Of a stretch of DNA of 64,000 bases, positions 1 through 11,740 are shown one piece after another. Origin of the DNA: Cryptomeria japonica. Its lineage: Eukaryota; Streptophyta; Pinopsida; Cupressales; Cupressaceae. Below the pieces are notes generated by a model that searched no databases, had not been told where the DNA came from, and was given only the letters and a program-made list of their open reading frames with translations. The stretch covers positions 475,423,657 through 475,487,656 of the forward strand of contig NC_081412.1 in assembly GCF_030272615.1 (NCBI RefSeq). The letters are read 5' to 3'. How positions within the stretch are numbered: position 1 is the stretch's first letter; every line of letters starts with the position of its first letter. Position numbers and translations under genes: made by a program.

Positions 1-20
1 TGAACTTGTCTTGCTATCTC

Positions 21-236
21 TTAATTCTGATGATGGGTCATTTTATATGCAGCCTTGTTAGGGAGTACTACTCTTGGTATGATGTCAGTCTGATGTCTAA
101 TATCTCTAATAGGTGGCAAGGAATCAGGTATGTCTTCTGCAACCACTCCTTTGTATCTCTTAAGTAGTTCTCTGACCTCATTAGGTCCTACCTCACTCAC
201 ATCCTTCTTCTTTTCTTCCTTGGGCTTCACAATCAA
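21..236 (-). pseudogene. gypsy pol: protease-RT linker, truncated at window edge
   Basis: A 71-residue minus-strand stretch matches the segment between protease and reverse transcriptase in gypsy polyproteins. It has a run on the pattern LLKRYKGVVAEDIPDSLPP, then a basic HQTDIIP segment, where functional elements carry the 'H.I.L.PGA.P' motif leading into RT. No catalytic residue falls in the window. It belongs to the same element as the protease at 314-760, though not in one open frame. Confidence 0.7.
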
Positions 237-313
237 AGAAAAGCCTACTCCACCTTCCTCCTTTGGTGTATCTAGGAATTTTTTTCTCCCACCATCATCA
301 CACTAAATCATAC

Positions 314-760
314 CTATTGTGGGTCCCCTTCTACCAATGACTGTATCTTATAAGTCACACCATCATTTTGGAAAGAGTAAGCATTCTTTTCCCCATCATG
401 TTGAGCCTTCCTATCAAACTGCCATGGCCTGCCAAGAAAAAGATGACAAGCATCCATAGGAAGGATATCACACAAAATCTTGTCCTTATACCCCCCAATA
501 CTAAATTCTACCCATGCTTGTTCATTGATGAGTATGTGTTGCCCCTTGTTCAACCAACTGACTCTATATGGACAACTATGGGGTATTTTCTCTAAGTTCA
601 ACTTTTTTACAACTTCCAAAGATATAATGTTATCAGTAGAACCTAAGTCTATTACAACTTTACAAACCTTACCTTGAATCTTGTAGTTGAATTTAAACAA
701 AGCCCTTCTTTGGGGTGGCTTAGTCTTCACTGGTTCCTTGAGCAGTGTCCTCTTTATCAT
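314..760 (-). pseudogene. gypsy aspartic protease domain
   Basis: This 148-residue open stretch is a retropepsin-like domain of a gypsy polyprotein, which would cleave Gag-Pol. The flap and fold are recognisable: the active-site strand reads VIDLGSTDNIIS, where functional relatives have DSG, so the catalytic Asp is kept but Ser is replaced by Leu. The downstream LFLGRPWQFDRKAQHDG motif is typical of plant gypsy proteases. An in-frame TAG at about 774-776 separates it from the gag C-terminus in the same frame. Probably inactive because of the LGS change. Confidence 0.8.
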
Positions 761-778
761 GAGGTTCTATCCCATTTC

Positions 779-1909
779 TGATGTCAAATTCACTTCTGAA
801 GATATCACACTCCTTGCATCTTCTTGAATCAAAGTGGTTCTCCTGTCACCACCATGAGAAGTTGAGGCCTTCTCTGGATACTTGTAAGCCAGATGTCTCA
901 TCTGATTGCAGTTGTAGCATATCATATTGGAGAACTTGGATCCTCTCCCTGATCCATTTGTCCCACCTCTTCCATTAGGTCTTCTCCCTTGGTAGCCTCC
1001 TCTTCTACTTGAGTCCCCAACTTTATTTCCTTGGCTAGACTCACCCCTAGACCTTTCGTTAGGATTTCTTCCTCCAAAACTACCTCTGCCTCTACCTCTA
1101 AAACTTCTCCCTCCTTTACCTCTGATACCTTTCTAATTCCTCCTCTTTAGCTTCTCTTCTGCCCTTAGGGCTAATTGGTAGCACTTGTTCATTTTCTCTA
1201 GTGCCAGGATGTTATTCTTATCTTGGATGTTCATTATTAGGCCATTCAAGTACATGGCTACTTTCTCTGGTTCCTCTTCTTGTCTCTTTGATCTAAGACC
1301 GAGTTTATGAAACTCCTCCACATATGTATTCACATCAAGTTCTCTTTGTCTGAGGTTCTACAAATTCTTGTATATCTACACTTCATAGTTAATGGGCATG
1401 AATTGTGCCTTGACTTTAGCCTTTATCCTTTCCCAAGAGGTTATCATATTCTTCCCCTCCTTAACTCTCTCTGCTTGTACATAGTTCCACCATGTAAGAG
1501 CAGACCGCTTCAACCTTGCCTTTTCCAACTTGACTCTCTTATCTTAAGGGATTTCCTTGTACTCAAAATGATTGGTCAATGCTTTAATCCAGCCTATCAC
1601 CTCTTATGCTTCCATGCTTCCACTATATATAGGCAACCCATCTATGGTGTCCCTATTCACTGACTTCAAGGCATGTACAAATGCCCTTTGATCTGTAGGT
1701 ATCTCCTCTACCCTCTTAGGGGCTTCCCCATCTTCTTTATCCCCTTCTTCATTAGTGTTACTTACATCTTCCTTATCCTTACCCTTGGTCTTCTTTAATT
1801 CTTCAAGCTTGGACTCAAGCATCTCTTCAATCAACTTCTTCATTGCATCTTGTGACATACTTTTAGGAGGCATTTTTTCAGCCTCTACTTCAACCTCTTC
1901 CTCTGACAT
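779..1909 (-). pseudogene. gypsy gag with degenerate CCHC knuckle
   Basis: The start at 1909 (MSEEEVEVEAEKMPPKSMSQ) opens an acidic and then lysine-rich N-terminus. The retrotransposon Gag core follows at about 1330-1600, with the pattern WW.YVQAERVKEGK, ITSWERIKAKVKAQF, NLRQRELDV and YVEEFHKLGLRS. An Arg/Gly-rich stretch lies at about 1000-1130, and a knuckle at about 885-930 reads CYNCNQMRHLAYKY, where the last Cys of CX2CX4HX4C has become Tyr. The frame is interrupted by stops near 1600, 1540, 1350 and 1130. Gag would form the virus-like particle; this copy cannot. Confidence 0.8.
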
Positions 1910-1948
1910 ACACTAAGACCACACCACCCAAATGATATTCAAAATCCT

Positions 1949-1960
1949 GCTTTGATACCA
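1949..1960 (-). other. Primer-binding site (initiator-Met tRNA type)
   Basis: The minus strand reads TGGTATCAAAGC, close to the plant initiator-methionine primer site TGGTATCAGAGC. It lies about 40 bp upstream of the gag start at 1909 and marks the internal edge of the 5' LTR. Confidence 0.7.
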
Positions 1961-1963
1961 ATA

Positions 1964-2500
1964 TGATGAGGAGGTAATAAACTAAAAGGACAACCTTGAA
2001 CCAATCAACCTCTAAGGTTCACAACTCAACCAAAACCCTACTACCAAAGGGTCCTACACAACACCAAGTCAATCTATAGTTCCCTGTCACTCAACAATAT
2101 CTTAGGAGACTCAAAGGCTCCAATATTTCCCCTTCCAAAATATAAAAAACTCTCACAAGTCTTGAGTGACTACACACATGTTTGCTTACATGAGTGGGCT
2201 ACTACTATGATTTAGGGGTTTGAAGGGCCCACTTGACTAATTCAACACAAAAACCCTTGGAGGGGTGTTCTTACAACATCTTGACACAAATGAGACAAGA
2301 TTCCATGGTCTTGACTCTTTGTACCATCAATATTGACTCACTTGCTCATAGACAGACCTAATTAAAATTAGGCCTCCTTTTGGGGTAATCGGGTAATAAA
2401 TTTTGATTCCAAAAGGATCTAGACAAAATAATTATATTTATTGACACCCTTTTGGGATTTCTCCATAATATATCACTTTCAAGTTTCAATCCAATTTGCA
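1964..2500 (-). repeat. Candidate 5' LTR of the first gypsy element (far edge not resolved)
   Basis: Read on the minus strand, the sequence just before the primer site ends in CA (plus-strand TGATGAGG at 1964), as an LTR end should. The partner LTR lies outside the window, so the outer boundary is unknown and the given end is a placeholder. No coding sequence was recognised here. Confidence 0.4.
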
Positions 2501-3480
2501 AATATCCCAACCTATACTGCACCAACTAACCTAATAGGGCTATTAGGCCTTCTTGATTGGACACCTTCCAAATTATTGTATGATCCTCCTTGATGAATTT
2601 TCCTAACCATGGAATGTTATATAAACCTCCAAAACACTCTTCTACAACATTCAAACCCCTTCATGTGCTCTATAACTCAATTCACACGTACTGTCCTCAT
2701 TCAACCGATTTGTCACATGTTGATGCCAGACCTATGGATTCTTCATCAAACACACCAAAATGTTGGAGAAACATTTGGGAACTAGATTATGACCTATCAT
2801 ACAGAGGCCTATCATATTCCATAGTTTCAAGATTCTTGACTGAGAGTTGATAGGCCAAAATCCATTACATTAGTCAAAACCTAGTGTTTTAAGGGTTTTA
2901 AACCACCCGCTAAAGTAATGCTTGCCAAATAGAACATAGATCACTTAAGAAATTCAAACCACTTGCAAAATAAAGGTAAGTCACTATATTTTTAGGATTT
3001 TTATCATAATCATACTTACTAGTCCACCTTTAATGTGGAATCAAGAGAAAATCAGATGGTTTCTCAAAATTTCCAACACTTTGATGCTTGTATTATGCTC
3101 CAACTAACAACAAACCTACATATTTAGGTCTTTAGGACCTTTATAGGTTTTTCCCCAATTACCACAACCATCTCCAAATTATTTTCAAGTGAACTAACCA
3201 TTGGAGTACAAAACCAACCAATGTTGCAAAATTGTCATGACAACAAATGGACAACTTTTGCGACTCGTAACTAACTTAGACTCCAGACTACCTTAGGATC
3301 CTAAAGTCATCACATATGATTTTATTTCATCAAAACTGACTCAAACAACCCTTTGGTCACTTGGTCTCACAATTTATACCATTGTGACCCTTATTGACCC
3401 AAATTGCTATACAGGACCCTAAGTGACAATTTGACTGACACTTGGAAAAAACTTGTCACACTCCTATTACACTGATTACA
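2501..3480. other. No gene recognised; probable LTR remainder and flank
   Basis: AT-rich sequence with only short open frames on either strand, none with a recognisable domain. Part of it may be the rest of the LTR that begins at 1964. Confidence 0.4.
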
Positions 3481-4330
3481 CCAATGACCCATGGGGTCTC
3501 ATTACATTCATCCTATACTAGTTGACAATGAACATGACCTGAATCTATGCCTTCATAGGTGGTTCTTCTACACCACGGAGCCCAACCCTCTGATGGCTAG
3601 GAACACTAACAAAGGAGCCACAAAGAAAAGGGTCACTATAGGCTTCAACAAGTCAGACTTTGAAGATGATGAAGAGGCTAAGAAGGAATTTGAAAAATAA
3701 GATATTGGCTCAAGTAAGAGACACTCTATGTGTCTAATTGCTAAAGACAATAGAAGCGAAAATTCACTGAGGAGCAAGCCTTTAGTTTTTGTGAGGATTA
3801 TGCTCCAAAAGAGGATGTTGACTTGTTAAAATTGAGGAGTTGTAGGATGACACTGATGAAAATTCAAAGGCCACTATTGAGCCTAAGGATGAAGGTGAGA
3901 GTCTAGTTCAAATAACCTCATCCCTTTTTTATGTTGGTGAGGAAGATATAAGGCTAATGCCTCATCATCCTCCCTTGAATAAAGAAGATAGAATTTCCAA
4001 CCTAAAGGGTCAAATTGTAGATTTATAGGTTCAAGTAATGACCTGGAAAAAAGAGCAGAGGAGTGCTAAAAAAATAAATCCAAAATCGTAAGGCTATCAA
4101 TTAACTCTATGTCATTATATTTATGGAATTATGAGAATATCTTCTATGGGATTTGTCTTGAGGTAGAGCAAGATAAGGAGGAGAGCCAAGAAATAGCAAG
4201 ACATGGGTCTTCTTTAGGAGGAGGATTATATAGATGAAGTTTTGGACCGGGGCACTTGGTAGGACCATATGAGGAGGCTCACAAGGAGTTGGAAGATTAT
4301 CAATAGTAATAATGCAGAGGTTCATTATGG
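3481..4330 (+). pseudogene. Possible gag-like remnant (weak)
   Basis: On the plus strand there is a decayed reading frame. A charged stretch (KSDFEDDEEAKKEFEK) is followed by a segment ending SMCLIAKDN, and later glutamate/lysine-rich heptad-like pieces. The order resembles the C-terminal half of copia gag proteins, in which an acidic or coiled segment follows the knuckle, but no CCHC motif is visible. Stops are frequent. It could equally be an unrelated decayed coding sequence. Confidence 0.2.
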
Positions 4331-5247
4331 GATGCTAGGTGATGTACCCTTTTTTCTTTCTTTTTTTAAAGTTTACTGGCATTGATGGCTCTAGTAAAGT
4401 TAGTAGCCTATTATGGCTTAGGTTTTATAGTTATAGGATCTCTAAGTTTAATTTTTTGAACAATAAGTTTAATGAGGCCTACGTGCTGCCTAAGACTATG
4501 GTTTTATTTTGATAATGGTACTATTGATAGTATTTATTTGGGATTTAATCCTCATGATACTATGACTATCTTTTATTATATTCTATTGTTTTGGGTGGAG
4601 AGTCTCTTTCAGGAGAGTTGGGTTTTAGGTTTTAGGGTTTTTGATTACTCAGTAGTAGGTTAGCCTCATGAATTTTATTGGGTTCTCACCGTGTAATGTC
4701 AGTTCATGTTTTGTTGTTGCTCAATTTTTCTATCTGAAGTATTTTCTCTGTGAGGGATAATGGTCCTTTTCCCTTCTCAAGTAATAAAAAACATGAGAAA
4801 ATCAAGATAAATATCTCTTAGAAAATATAACACGAGAGAACAAAATATTTCTCTATATAGGTTGAAATAATACCACGTTTGAACAATAATAAAATATATA
4901 AGTAGACATTCATAAGCAGAAAGGTTAAATAGTTGATATTTTAATCAAAATAAGGAAGACTGTATTATAGATAAGACCATATATAGAAGGGGTTTTTAAT
5001 TTCTATCTTATGAGATACCTTGTGAACAAATTTATAGAAACAATTTTTGAGTAGCCAAAAAAACAAACCAAATCATTAACAATAAAAGAAATTGATTGTT
5101 TAATAAAGTTTCGGGGCATCATAAAATTAGACTAAAGAAAACAATCATAGTAAATATAGTAAAAAATAGATATACTATGCTAAGAGAATAAAATGAAATC
5201 AAAATAATGACAAAAACATAAGATAAAGACTCTATTATATCTAAAAT
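4331..5247. other. No gene recognised
   Basis: T-rich then A-rich sequence. A TAATAAAAA run near 4785 resembles a retroelement 3' tail, but no matching coding end was found. Confidence 0.4.
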
Positions 5248-5594
5248 ATGTTTAGTATGTAATCAAATCAAGCAGTTATACTAGATATCATTGAAAGAAT
5301 ATTACTATTAAATTTGATTAAATTGAAGGTTATTTTCCATGTGTCCTCAACTTGAAATTTAACCTAATGATACCCACTTTTTAAATCAACATTTAAGAAT
5401 AATATAGCACCTTGAAGTTGATCTAGAAGGTCATCAATGTCTACGAGGGGATATTGATTTTTTATGGTGATCTTGTTTGATTCCTAAAATTCAGTACACA
5501 AAAAATATGATGAAACACAAGGGTATGCACTCGATTTAAAGAATTATTTAGATAACATATCATGAATATTATTTTTGTTTTTATAATTTAAAAT
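5248..5594 (-). repeat. Dispersed RT fragment, copy 1 (chromovirus-like)
   Basis: Minus-strand translation gives [20 protein letters not shown] followed by [11 protein letters not shown], then a stop and VKF. This matches the central fingers and first catalytic Asp region of chromoviral gypsy RT (functional form [15 protein letters not shown]...DLRSGYHQI). Only about 110 codons are present; the YxDD box is missing. The same segment occurs at 14950-15306 and 52892-53120. It abuts a Tat-like gag/PR region whose own RT should look different, so it is probably not part of that element. Confidence 0.75.
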
Positions 5595-6610
5595 AATTGT
5601 AAGATGCTATTATGGATGAAAATAATATGTATTTCAATGTCTAGGATTATACTCTCGTTAGAACGACCTCTCGCAAGTAGTTCATGATCGTCCTCGATTA
5701 AATCCAAGTTGACCGAATGTGATTCTAATTCAAGTGACCTAGTTTGCGATATTGGTCCTGCATACGTATGAAGTACATTGACACCCACATATTCTTCATA
5801 GAAGGTTTCTTCAACTAATTGTTCAAAATTATAGGAATCCTATTCCCATTCATTGGAATCTGTCTCACTAGTAGCTTGCAATCTGCAGATTTGTTCTTAT
5901 AGATTTTGGTTTGTTTCTTCTATTTTTCTCTCTATTTCTTTTCTTCTCTCATATTTAGTTCTGTTAGTCTTTCTATTAGTTCTCCTTGCTTTATAGCAGC
6001 TTCATGTCTATTTTTGATTAGAAGTTGACTCTACTTGGGAAGTGCCATTATTTTGTGTTTCTTGCTGATTAGAAGCTCTCTCTTTTTTTGATCTTATGTT
6101 TGTGTGTTCTTTTTGTTTGGAACATGCTTCCTCTCTTTTGATTGCAAGTCGTTCTTGTCTTTTTTCATGTTCATATTTTTGTTGCCTAGAAGATGTTTCT
6201 TTTTGTGTAGTAACTTGTCCATACCCTAAGCTTGATTTGTGTTTAGCCTACTGAGTATGAGGTTGTATGGGTTCTAAGACACCTTATTTTCTTTTTCCTA
6301 CATGAACCATTCTAGTGTATCCCTTTTTCTAAAGAATGTTAAATCCTTTTCCATTTTTTTCTATAGGTATTCTGACGTTATTTATTTTTTGTTGAACTTT
6401 TTCATCCTTGTATAGCCATTGTACCACATCTTTGTCCTATGTTTCTTCAGATAATGTCCTAGTGCTAAGAAATGCTCCATCAAATATTAGAAGAGGTTTT
6501 ACAAATGGTTGTTGTTTTGAGTTTGATGGTTTACCATAAGGTTTCAGAGAAAGGGGCAACTGTGACAGTGAATATTCTTTGTTCCCTTCATCCCTTAGCT
6601 ATATCTATTT

Positions 6611-7168
6611 CTAAAAACTTGACAACATTGAGGAAAATGATTTTTCCTTGAATCGTGTGCTTGAAGATGATGCTTTTCTATAATGTGGAATCATGACCTC
6701 TTGTGATGATTTCAAATTGCTACAATATTGGAATGGATTTGAGTATGCTGAAATTGTAATTTCCTGTATGTTATACAGAAACTTCAGACACTTGTGATAA
6801 GTTGAGGGAATAAATTGTATTTCATGAATCCATGGTCTTCCCAAAAGTATGTTGTATGATAAATCCAGGTCTACAACCTAGCATGCTGTATCTTTCTGCA
6901 AGGGTCCTACTTTGATTGGTAATACCATAATTTCTTTGGAGGAACACCCTTCTTTATCATATGCTTTGATTATGATCTTTTTACAGGGATCAACTACATC
7001 TTCATAATAACCTAAAGCATGAACAAGACTTAATGAGAAAATATTCAAGCCAACTCCTCCATCTATTAGAACATGTTTAAAACACGTTTTATGAATAAGG
7101 ACTTCAATATTCAAGGGAGAGTTATGGGGATGTTGCAAAGACATGTCATCTTCTTCTGTGAATGACAA
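6611..7168 (-). pseudogene. Tat-like gypsy aspartic protease region
   Basis: The frame at 6878-7168 contains the strand HVLIDGGVGLNIFSLSLVHA, in which the catalytic DSGA has become DGGV, followed by an IIIKAYD..G....I.VLPI segment as in Tat-lineage proteases. After a stop, 6611-6844 continues with GRPWIHEIQFIPSTYHKCLK, the conserved block at the end of the protease in this group. Catalytic Asp is retained but its Ser neighbour is lost. The sequence is broken by a stop near 6865 and is not functional. Confidence 0.75.
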
Positions 7169-7348
7169 GCACTAAGGCATTGTGAGGTGTCCCACCACAG
7201 TTTGGAACTGATCTACACCAAGATCTTTGGATACAATCATATCTCCTAGCACTCTTTCTAAAATTTCTTTATGTGCGAGTGAAAGTTTTAAAAGTTTTAA
7301 AATTGATATTTGCGCAGGAGTTTTCTGTAGTTGCTCCACTATACTATA

Positions 7349-8350
7349 TTATTTTAAAGTGGATGACATGTCAATTGTAGGACCTGACAAAGTAACCTTG
7401 TCTTTTCTTCTTGTGATAACATGAGCGGGTTCTTGTTGTTGTTTCTCTTTGACCACAATCACATTGACCATGTTACCATATCTATGAACATAGTTAACTT
7501 TTTCTTTACCTTTTCCATTTTGCACTGCTGATGATTTACCCTTCTCATAATTAGGAAGTGGAGTTTTGAAAGTTGTGTGTGATTCATTTGTCTTATGCCC
7601 ATCCATAGTTATTACGTTATTGTCAATCAAATCTTGGATGACATGTTTTAACCACTGACAGTCATCTATTTGGTGTCCCTTGTTTTGATGAAAATCAATG
7701 ATTGTTGTTCCACCAAGCAGGTTTAACCTTGGGTTCAAAGTCTCTTGCTTTTGGTAAGGTAATCAACTTGTTTACAAGAAGTGTCTTTAATGCTAACCCA
7801 AGTGGTTCAACAATGTTGGTAAATTTCTTGCGAAAGAAATTAATAACAATTGGTTTTGGTTTATTGTTATCTTGTTGAATCACTGATGTGTGATTTGATA
7901 AATTGAAAACTGGTTGCTTTGGTTCCACATTATTATTATCATCCACTATCCCATCATTCACAATGTTTCGATTTCAGATCCAAAACTTGGGCTTATCATT
8001 GTTGTTATTATTATTATTGTTGTTGGGAGGAGGATTAACTCCTCTGTATGTCTTCAACTCTCCTTTATTTACCATAGATTCCTCAATCCTTATTCCATTA
8101 TCAATCATCTTTTCAAAACTTGGATGACATTGCATTTTTAATTTATAACTCATTTCTTCATTTAGATTGTCATTGAATATGTCCATCTTTTCATATTCTA
8201 GCACCGTACGAGGATATCGTGCAGCTAATCATTTCCACCTTTGTAGAAACGTTATGAAAGTTTCTCCACTCTTTTTCTTGGTGTGACACAAGTCTAGCAT
8301 TGTGATCTCATGTTGTATGTTGTATCCCCAACTTCGAGCCCAAGAAGTAC
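7349..8350 (-). pseudogene. Tat-like gypsy gag
   Basis: From about 8340 the minus strand encodes a Gag core (EITMLDLCHTKKKSGETFIT, then FLQRWK and AARYPRTVLE). A poly-asparagine linker at about 7985-8010 is encoded by AAN repeats. A segment at about 7660-7700 with spacing H..KGH...DC..LK..IQDLID corresponds to the Cys/His box of this gag group. Frame changes occur near 7970 and 7720 and there are several stops. The original start is missing. Confidence 0.7.
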
Positions 8351-9766
8351 TCGTTGGCGTCTATCTTTTGATAACAATATGGGTTCACAATGCATGGTTT
8401 ATGGAGAATAGTGGCTAATACGTACATTTTTTTGTTTGCCTTATTTATTTTGCTTTACTTTGCCATTACTGATAACAATAATAGATGTGTGCATTAGGTA
8501 GTCGCATTCATTTATGCGTGTATTATTTATTGCATATCCAAATCTCTAAATGTGCAATTGTCATGTAATTTAGAACATGACGTGTTTTGTAATTCTGTTT
8601 TTCAAATCAATACACAGTGTGTTTTTCACATGAGTTATGCATTTTATAACACTGTGTTACTTTCCATAAAGGTTTACTTGGCATATTTTTTGTTTTCCAC
8701 GAGGAGGTGACAAATGGAATTCTGAGCATTTGCAAGAATATATAGGTTTTCAGATATATATTGGCCTATTCTGAATTTAATTTTGTGTTGACAACACTGA
8801 AATGTTATGTTTTTTTATTGCACAACATAGTATATTCACACCATCGTTGTCTTCTTTTGTAGGTTGTGTACCCTTATCGGGAATAATTTTCCAACTTTGT
8901 AGATAAATGTGGTAAATCTTGGCACAAGACATCGACGCCTTCAGTTTGACATCACTGCATATCAATGGTTTATCACGAGGAGGGAGGTATAGCTTTACAT
9001 TGTCGAGATGAGATTGTGTACCAATTTTGGCGAGGACCGGTTAGTGTCGTTCTTTCCTGTACAATGACTTACATGAACATGGCAGGACGGGTCACATAGA
9101 TGTTTCTGTATCACTGGATAGAGTCCATCTCTTGGTATTTGCCAAGCTCGGTCCTGATCCTAAACTATGGTGACTTATTCCATATGGGTCCCAGACTGTG
9201 TATACGTAATAGATTTTTGAGGATCTAAGAATAATTTGCTTGTATGGGATTGTTTTGTATCATTTATTTTGGTTCCTGATATTTTGTAAGATGTTGTTAT
9301 GGACAAAATAAAATTTGGTGACTCATGTCACTATACTCTGTTGAATGTTATGCGAACTTCTCAAGACCCTAAACACAAATATCATTTCACTATTTGAATA
9401 TGAATCTTTAAAGATAGTACAAAACTTTAGATACTCTTTCCTCTTATGATGTGCTATGGTATTCAATGTCCCAAATGCAAAGATGTGTGTACATTACTCA
9501 ATGGTTGTGCCAGTAAGAACTTCATAATTATTATCACAAATTACATACTTTACTTTTTGTAATTGATGTTAAATAATGATGCATAAATCTGATTATTTTT
9601 TTCAATGCTTGCAATTTAAAATCTATGTGTTTGAGCTCTATGTTGGCATGTTTGTTAAAGCTAATACAGATGGAGAATGATGACTTAATCGGTACAAGAC
9701 TGTTTGAGATGACATTGTGATGAAGAGATTGACATTGCATGATGGATGACTTTGATCAATTATTTA
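8351..9766. other. No gene recognised
   Basis: Mostly AT-rich. A slightly GC-richer block at about 8990-9200 has no recognisable reading frame. Part may be 5' sequence of the following LTR, whose outer edge is uncertain. Confidence 0.4.
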
Positions 9767-10805
9767 TGTTGTCATTGATGGAAACTAATGTTTATTCATG
9801 TCTATTGATGTTTACTTATGTTGTATTGTGTCATCTAAATATTTTGGTCTACTGGAGAGGGCTTATAGGTAAAGAATTAAGAAGCTGAGAATTAGGACTT
9901 TAACTGGTAAATAAGAAAATATTATGATTGAGGCTTTGTGGTTTTGATTTTAAGTTTCTATCATTGTAACATGTATCTGACTAGAACCACATCATGTTGT
10001 CAAAACCAAAAGTTATGTTTATAATTTCTGATGAAGCTTTTCTAGGTTTTAAGAAGGGTGTAAGGACGGGCAAAGAATTCTCTTGACCGGTAATGATTTT
10101 TGGTTTGGCGGTGATCTACATCAAGTTCACATGTTGATGATAATGCAACACAAACTATGTGATGTGTTTGAAAAATGTTTTGGCATGTTTGGAGAGAAAA
10201 TTTCTTGGGAATGTGCAAAGTGCTATACATAGATCATTCACTGTTGTTCGCTAACAATTACAACAATTAAAATCCCTTAACTGGGTAGGTCCTAACATGC
10301 CTCACATTGTAAAATACACTTACAGCGTGACTCAATATCTGAGTTCTAAATCCTCTTGCGAGGTCGATCCTAATAGATCAAAGCTCCTAATAGGGCTGAG
10401 GTAAATCTCTTAACTAGGTGACTCCTAACAGGGCATCATTGTAAGTTTCTAACCGTGCTTGGCTCCTAAAAGGTGGCATTCTGAAAAAGTGCAAAATATT
10501 AGTGGGTACCAATTCCCACCATGGTTTTTCCCTACTTGGGTTTCCATGTGAAAATCATGGTGTTCATATGGTGAATTTTTTTCATGTGATGGTTTTCTTT
10601 ACTTTTAGTTTATGCATGGTTAATGTGCAACATTGATATATTAGTTTGGCAGATGTTTATCAGTAGATACCAGTACTGGTAAATGACTCTACTGTTGATC
10701 TATATTTGATTTGGCAAAAGTTTTATGACTCTGAGTTTCTAATTTCAAATTATTATTAAGTCTAATTCACCCCCCCTCTTAGTATTAACCGAGTCCTCTA
10801 AGATT
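9767..10805 (+). repeat. Copia 5' LTR, family A (left edge approximate)
   Basis: The 3' end carries two blocks found in plant copia LTRs: CACCATGGTTTTTCCCT with TGGGTTTCCATGT at about 10517-10550, and TTCACCCCCCCTCTTAGT at about 10768-10785. Just downstream is an initiator-Met primer site. The left edge was placed at TGTTGTCATTGATGG because other families here start with similar TGTCATTGATG-rich sequence, but no second LTR is present to prove it. Confidence 0.55.
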
Positions 10806-10811
10806 AATAAT

Positions 10812-10822
10812 TGGTATCAGAG
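10812..10822 (+). other. Primer-binding site of copia family A element
   Basis: TGGTATCAGAG, complementary to the 3' end of plant initiator-Met tRNA. It lies a few bases after the LTR end and about 60 bp before gag. Confidence 0.8.
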
Positions 10823-10878
10823 AGTTGGTCCTCTATGTACAGAAAGCCTAACAACTTGGGGGAAAAATTTCGTGAAAG

Positions 10879-11740
10879 ATGATGAAGGAGGGTCCCAAGT
10901 TTACCAGGGGTAACTACTAGATATGGAGTGATTGGATGAAGATCTACATTAAAGGAATGGGTTCACAGTATAAGAATCATGTGATAACCAAGTATGTTGC
11001 TCCTACTACCACTCCCTTGACACCGTATGAACTCAAAGAACAACATGAAAACATTCAGGCTCTTGAAGTAATTGCAAGTACTTTGTCTAACTTTGAGTAT
11101 ATTGATGTTCATGGGTTAGAAACTACAAATGAGTTATGGGAGAAATTAATTGTAAGTTATAGAGGATATGAACATGTACAAAGGGTAAAGGAAGAGATTT
11201 TGAAAGGAAAATTTGATGATACAAAAAATGGTTGATGGTGAGAACATAGCTCAATATGGACAAAGGATTAAGGAGGTTGTAGGTGGTATAAAGAGTGTTG
11301 GAGGTAATATTGAAGATGATATTGTTGTTAGTAAAATTCTTTGAACTCTTTTACCGCAGTATTCTATCAAAGTGTCTACTATTCAAGAACTGAGATCCAT
11401 TTCAAAAGATAAAGTCACTGTTGATTCTCTAATTGGAAATTTAACTGCATTTGAACTAAACAATTTTGATAATAGTGTTTTCAAACCTTCTGAATCTACT
11501 TTTAAGGCTTTTGTAACTAGTACATCATCAAGGAAAGGAAAAGATGTTTGTCATAATGATTACTATAGGTCTAGTCATGGTGGTAGCAGATGTGATGGTG
11601 ATGATGAATATCATGTGATGGAACTTGAGGCATTACTGGCTATTAGATTCCCTAGAGGAATAGGTAAATATAAACGTAAATTACCCTTGAAGTGTTTCTC
11701 TTGTAGTAAATTTGGACACATAGCTGCTAACTGCCCTAAC
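10879..11740 (+). pseudogene. Copia gag, family A, with intact CCHC knuckle
   Basis: The start region reads MMKEGPKFTRGNY, stop, IWSDWMKIYIKG, the usual copia Gag opening (F.G.NY..W...M..Y). The central part has ELWEKLIVSYRGYEHVQR and later ENIAQYGQRIKEVVGGIKSV. The nucleocapsid knuckle CFSCSKFGHIAANC at about 11695-11737 keeps all four CX2CX4HX4C ligands. There are stops at about 10916 and 11342 and a frameshift near 11225. Genuine gag ends at about 11740, where the sequence switches to an inverted LTR, so the last 30 or so codons of the open frame (to 11836) are foreign. Confidence 0.8.

Larger units (their letters stand above)
1..1963 (-). mobile_element. Ty3/gypsy LTR retrotransposon, 5' part, cut by window start
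   Basis: On the minus strand the order is primer-binding site, gag, CCHC region, aspartic protease, then the linker that precedes reverse transcriptase, as expected for Ty3/gypsy. The rest of pol lies left of position 1. Several in-frame stops show it is inactive. The 5' LTR should begin just right of the primer site at about 1964. The family is clear from the gag (tryptophan-rich core followed by NLRQ) and the protease; the exact lineage was not assigned. Confidence 0.85.
5595..8350 (-). mobile_element. Tat-like Ty3/gypsy fragment: gag and protease
   Basis: The minus strand carries, in order, a Gag core, an NNN-rich linker, a Cys/His gag segment, protease, and a 'GRPWIH' segment, then unresolved sequence to the RT fragment at 5594. 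No LTR or primer site was found. The right edge near 8350 is where gag similarity stops. The GRPWIH....PSTYHKCLKF signature is shared with Tat/Ogre-type elements. Confidence 0.7.

Noticed and set aside
367-677. Plus-strand frames at 368-595 and 480-677
   Set aside because: They are shadows of the minus-strand protease gene.
2590-2850. 86-codon plus-strand frame
   Set aside because: No domain, no promoter, and it lies in probable LTR/flank sequence.
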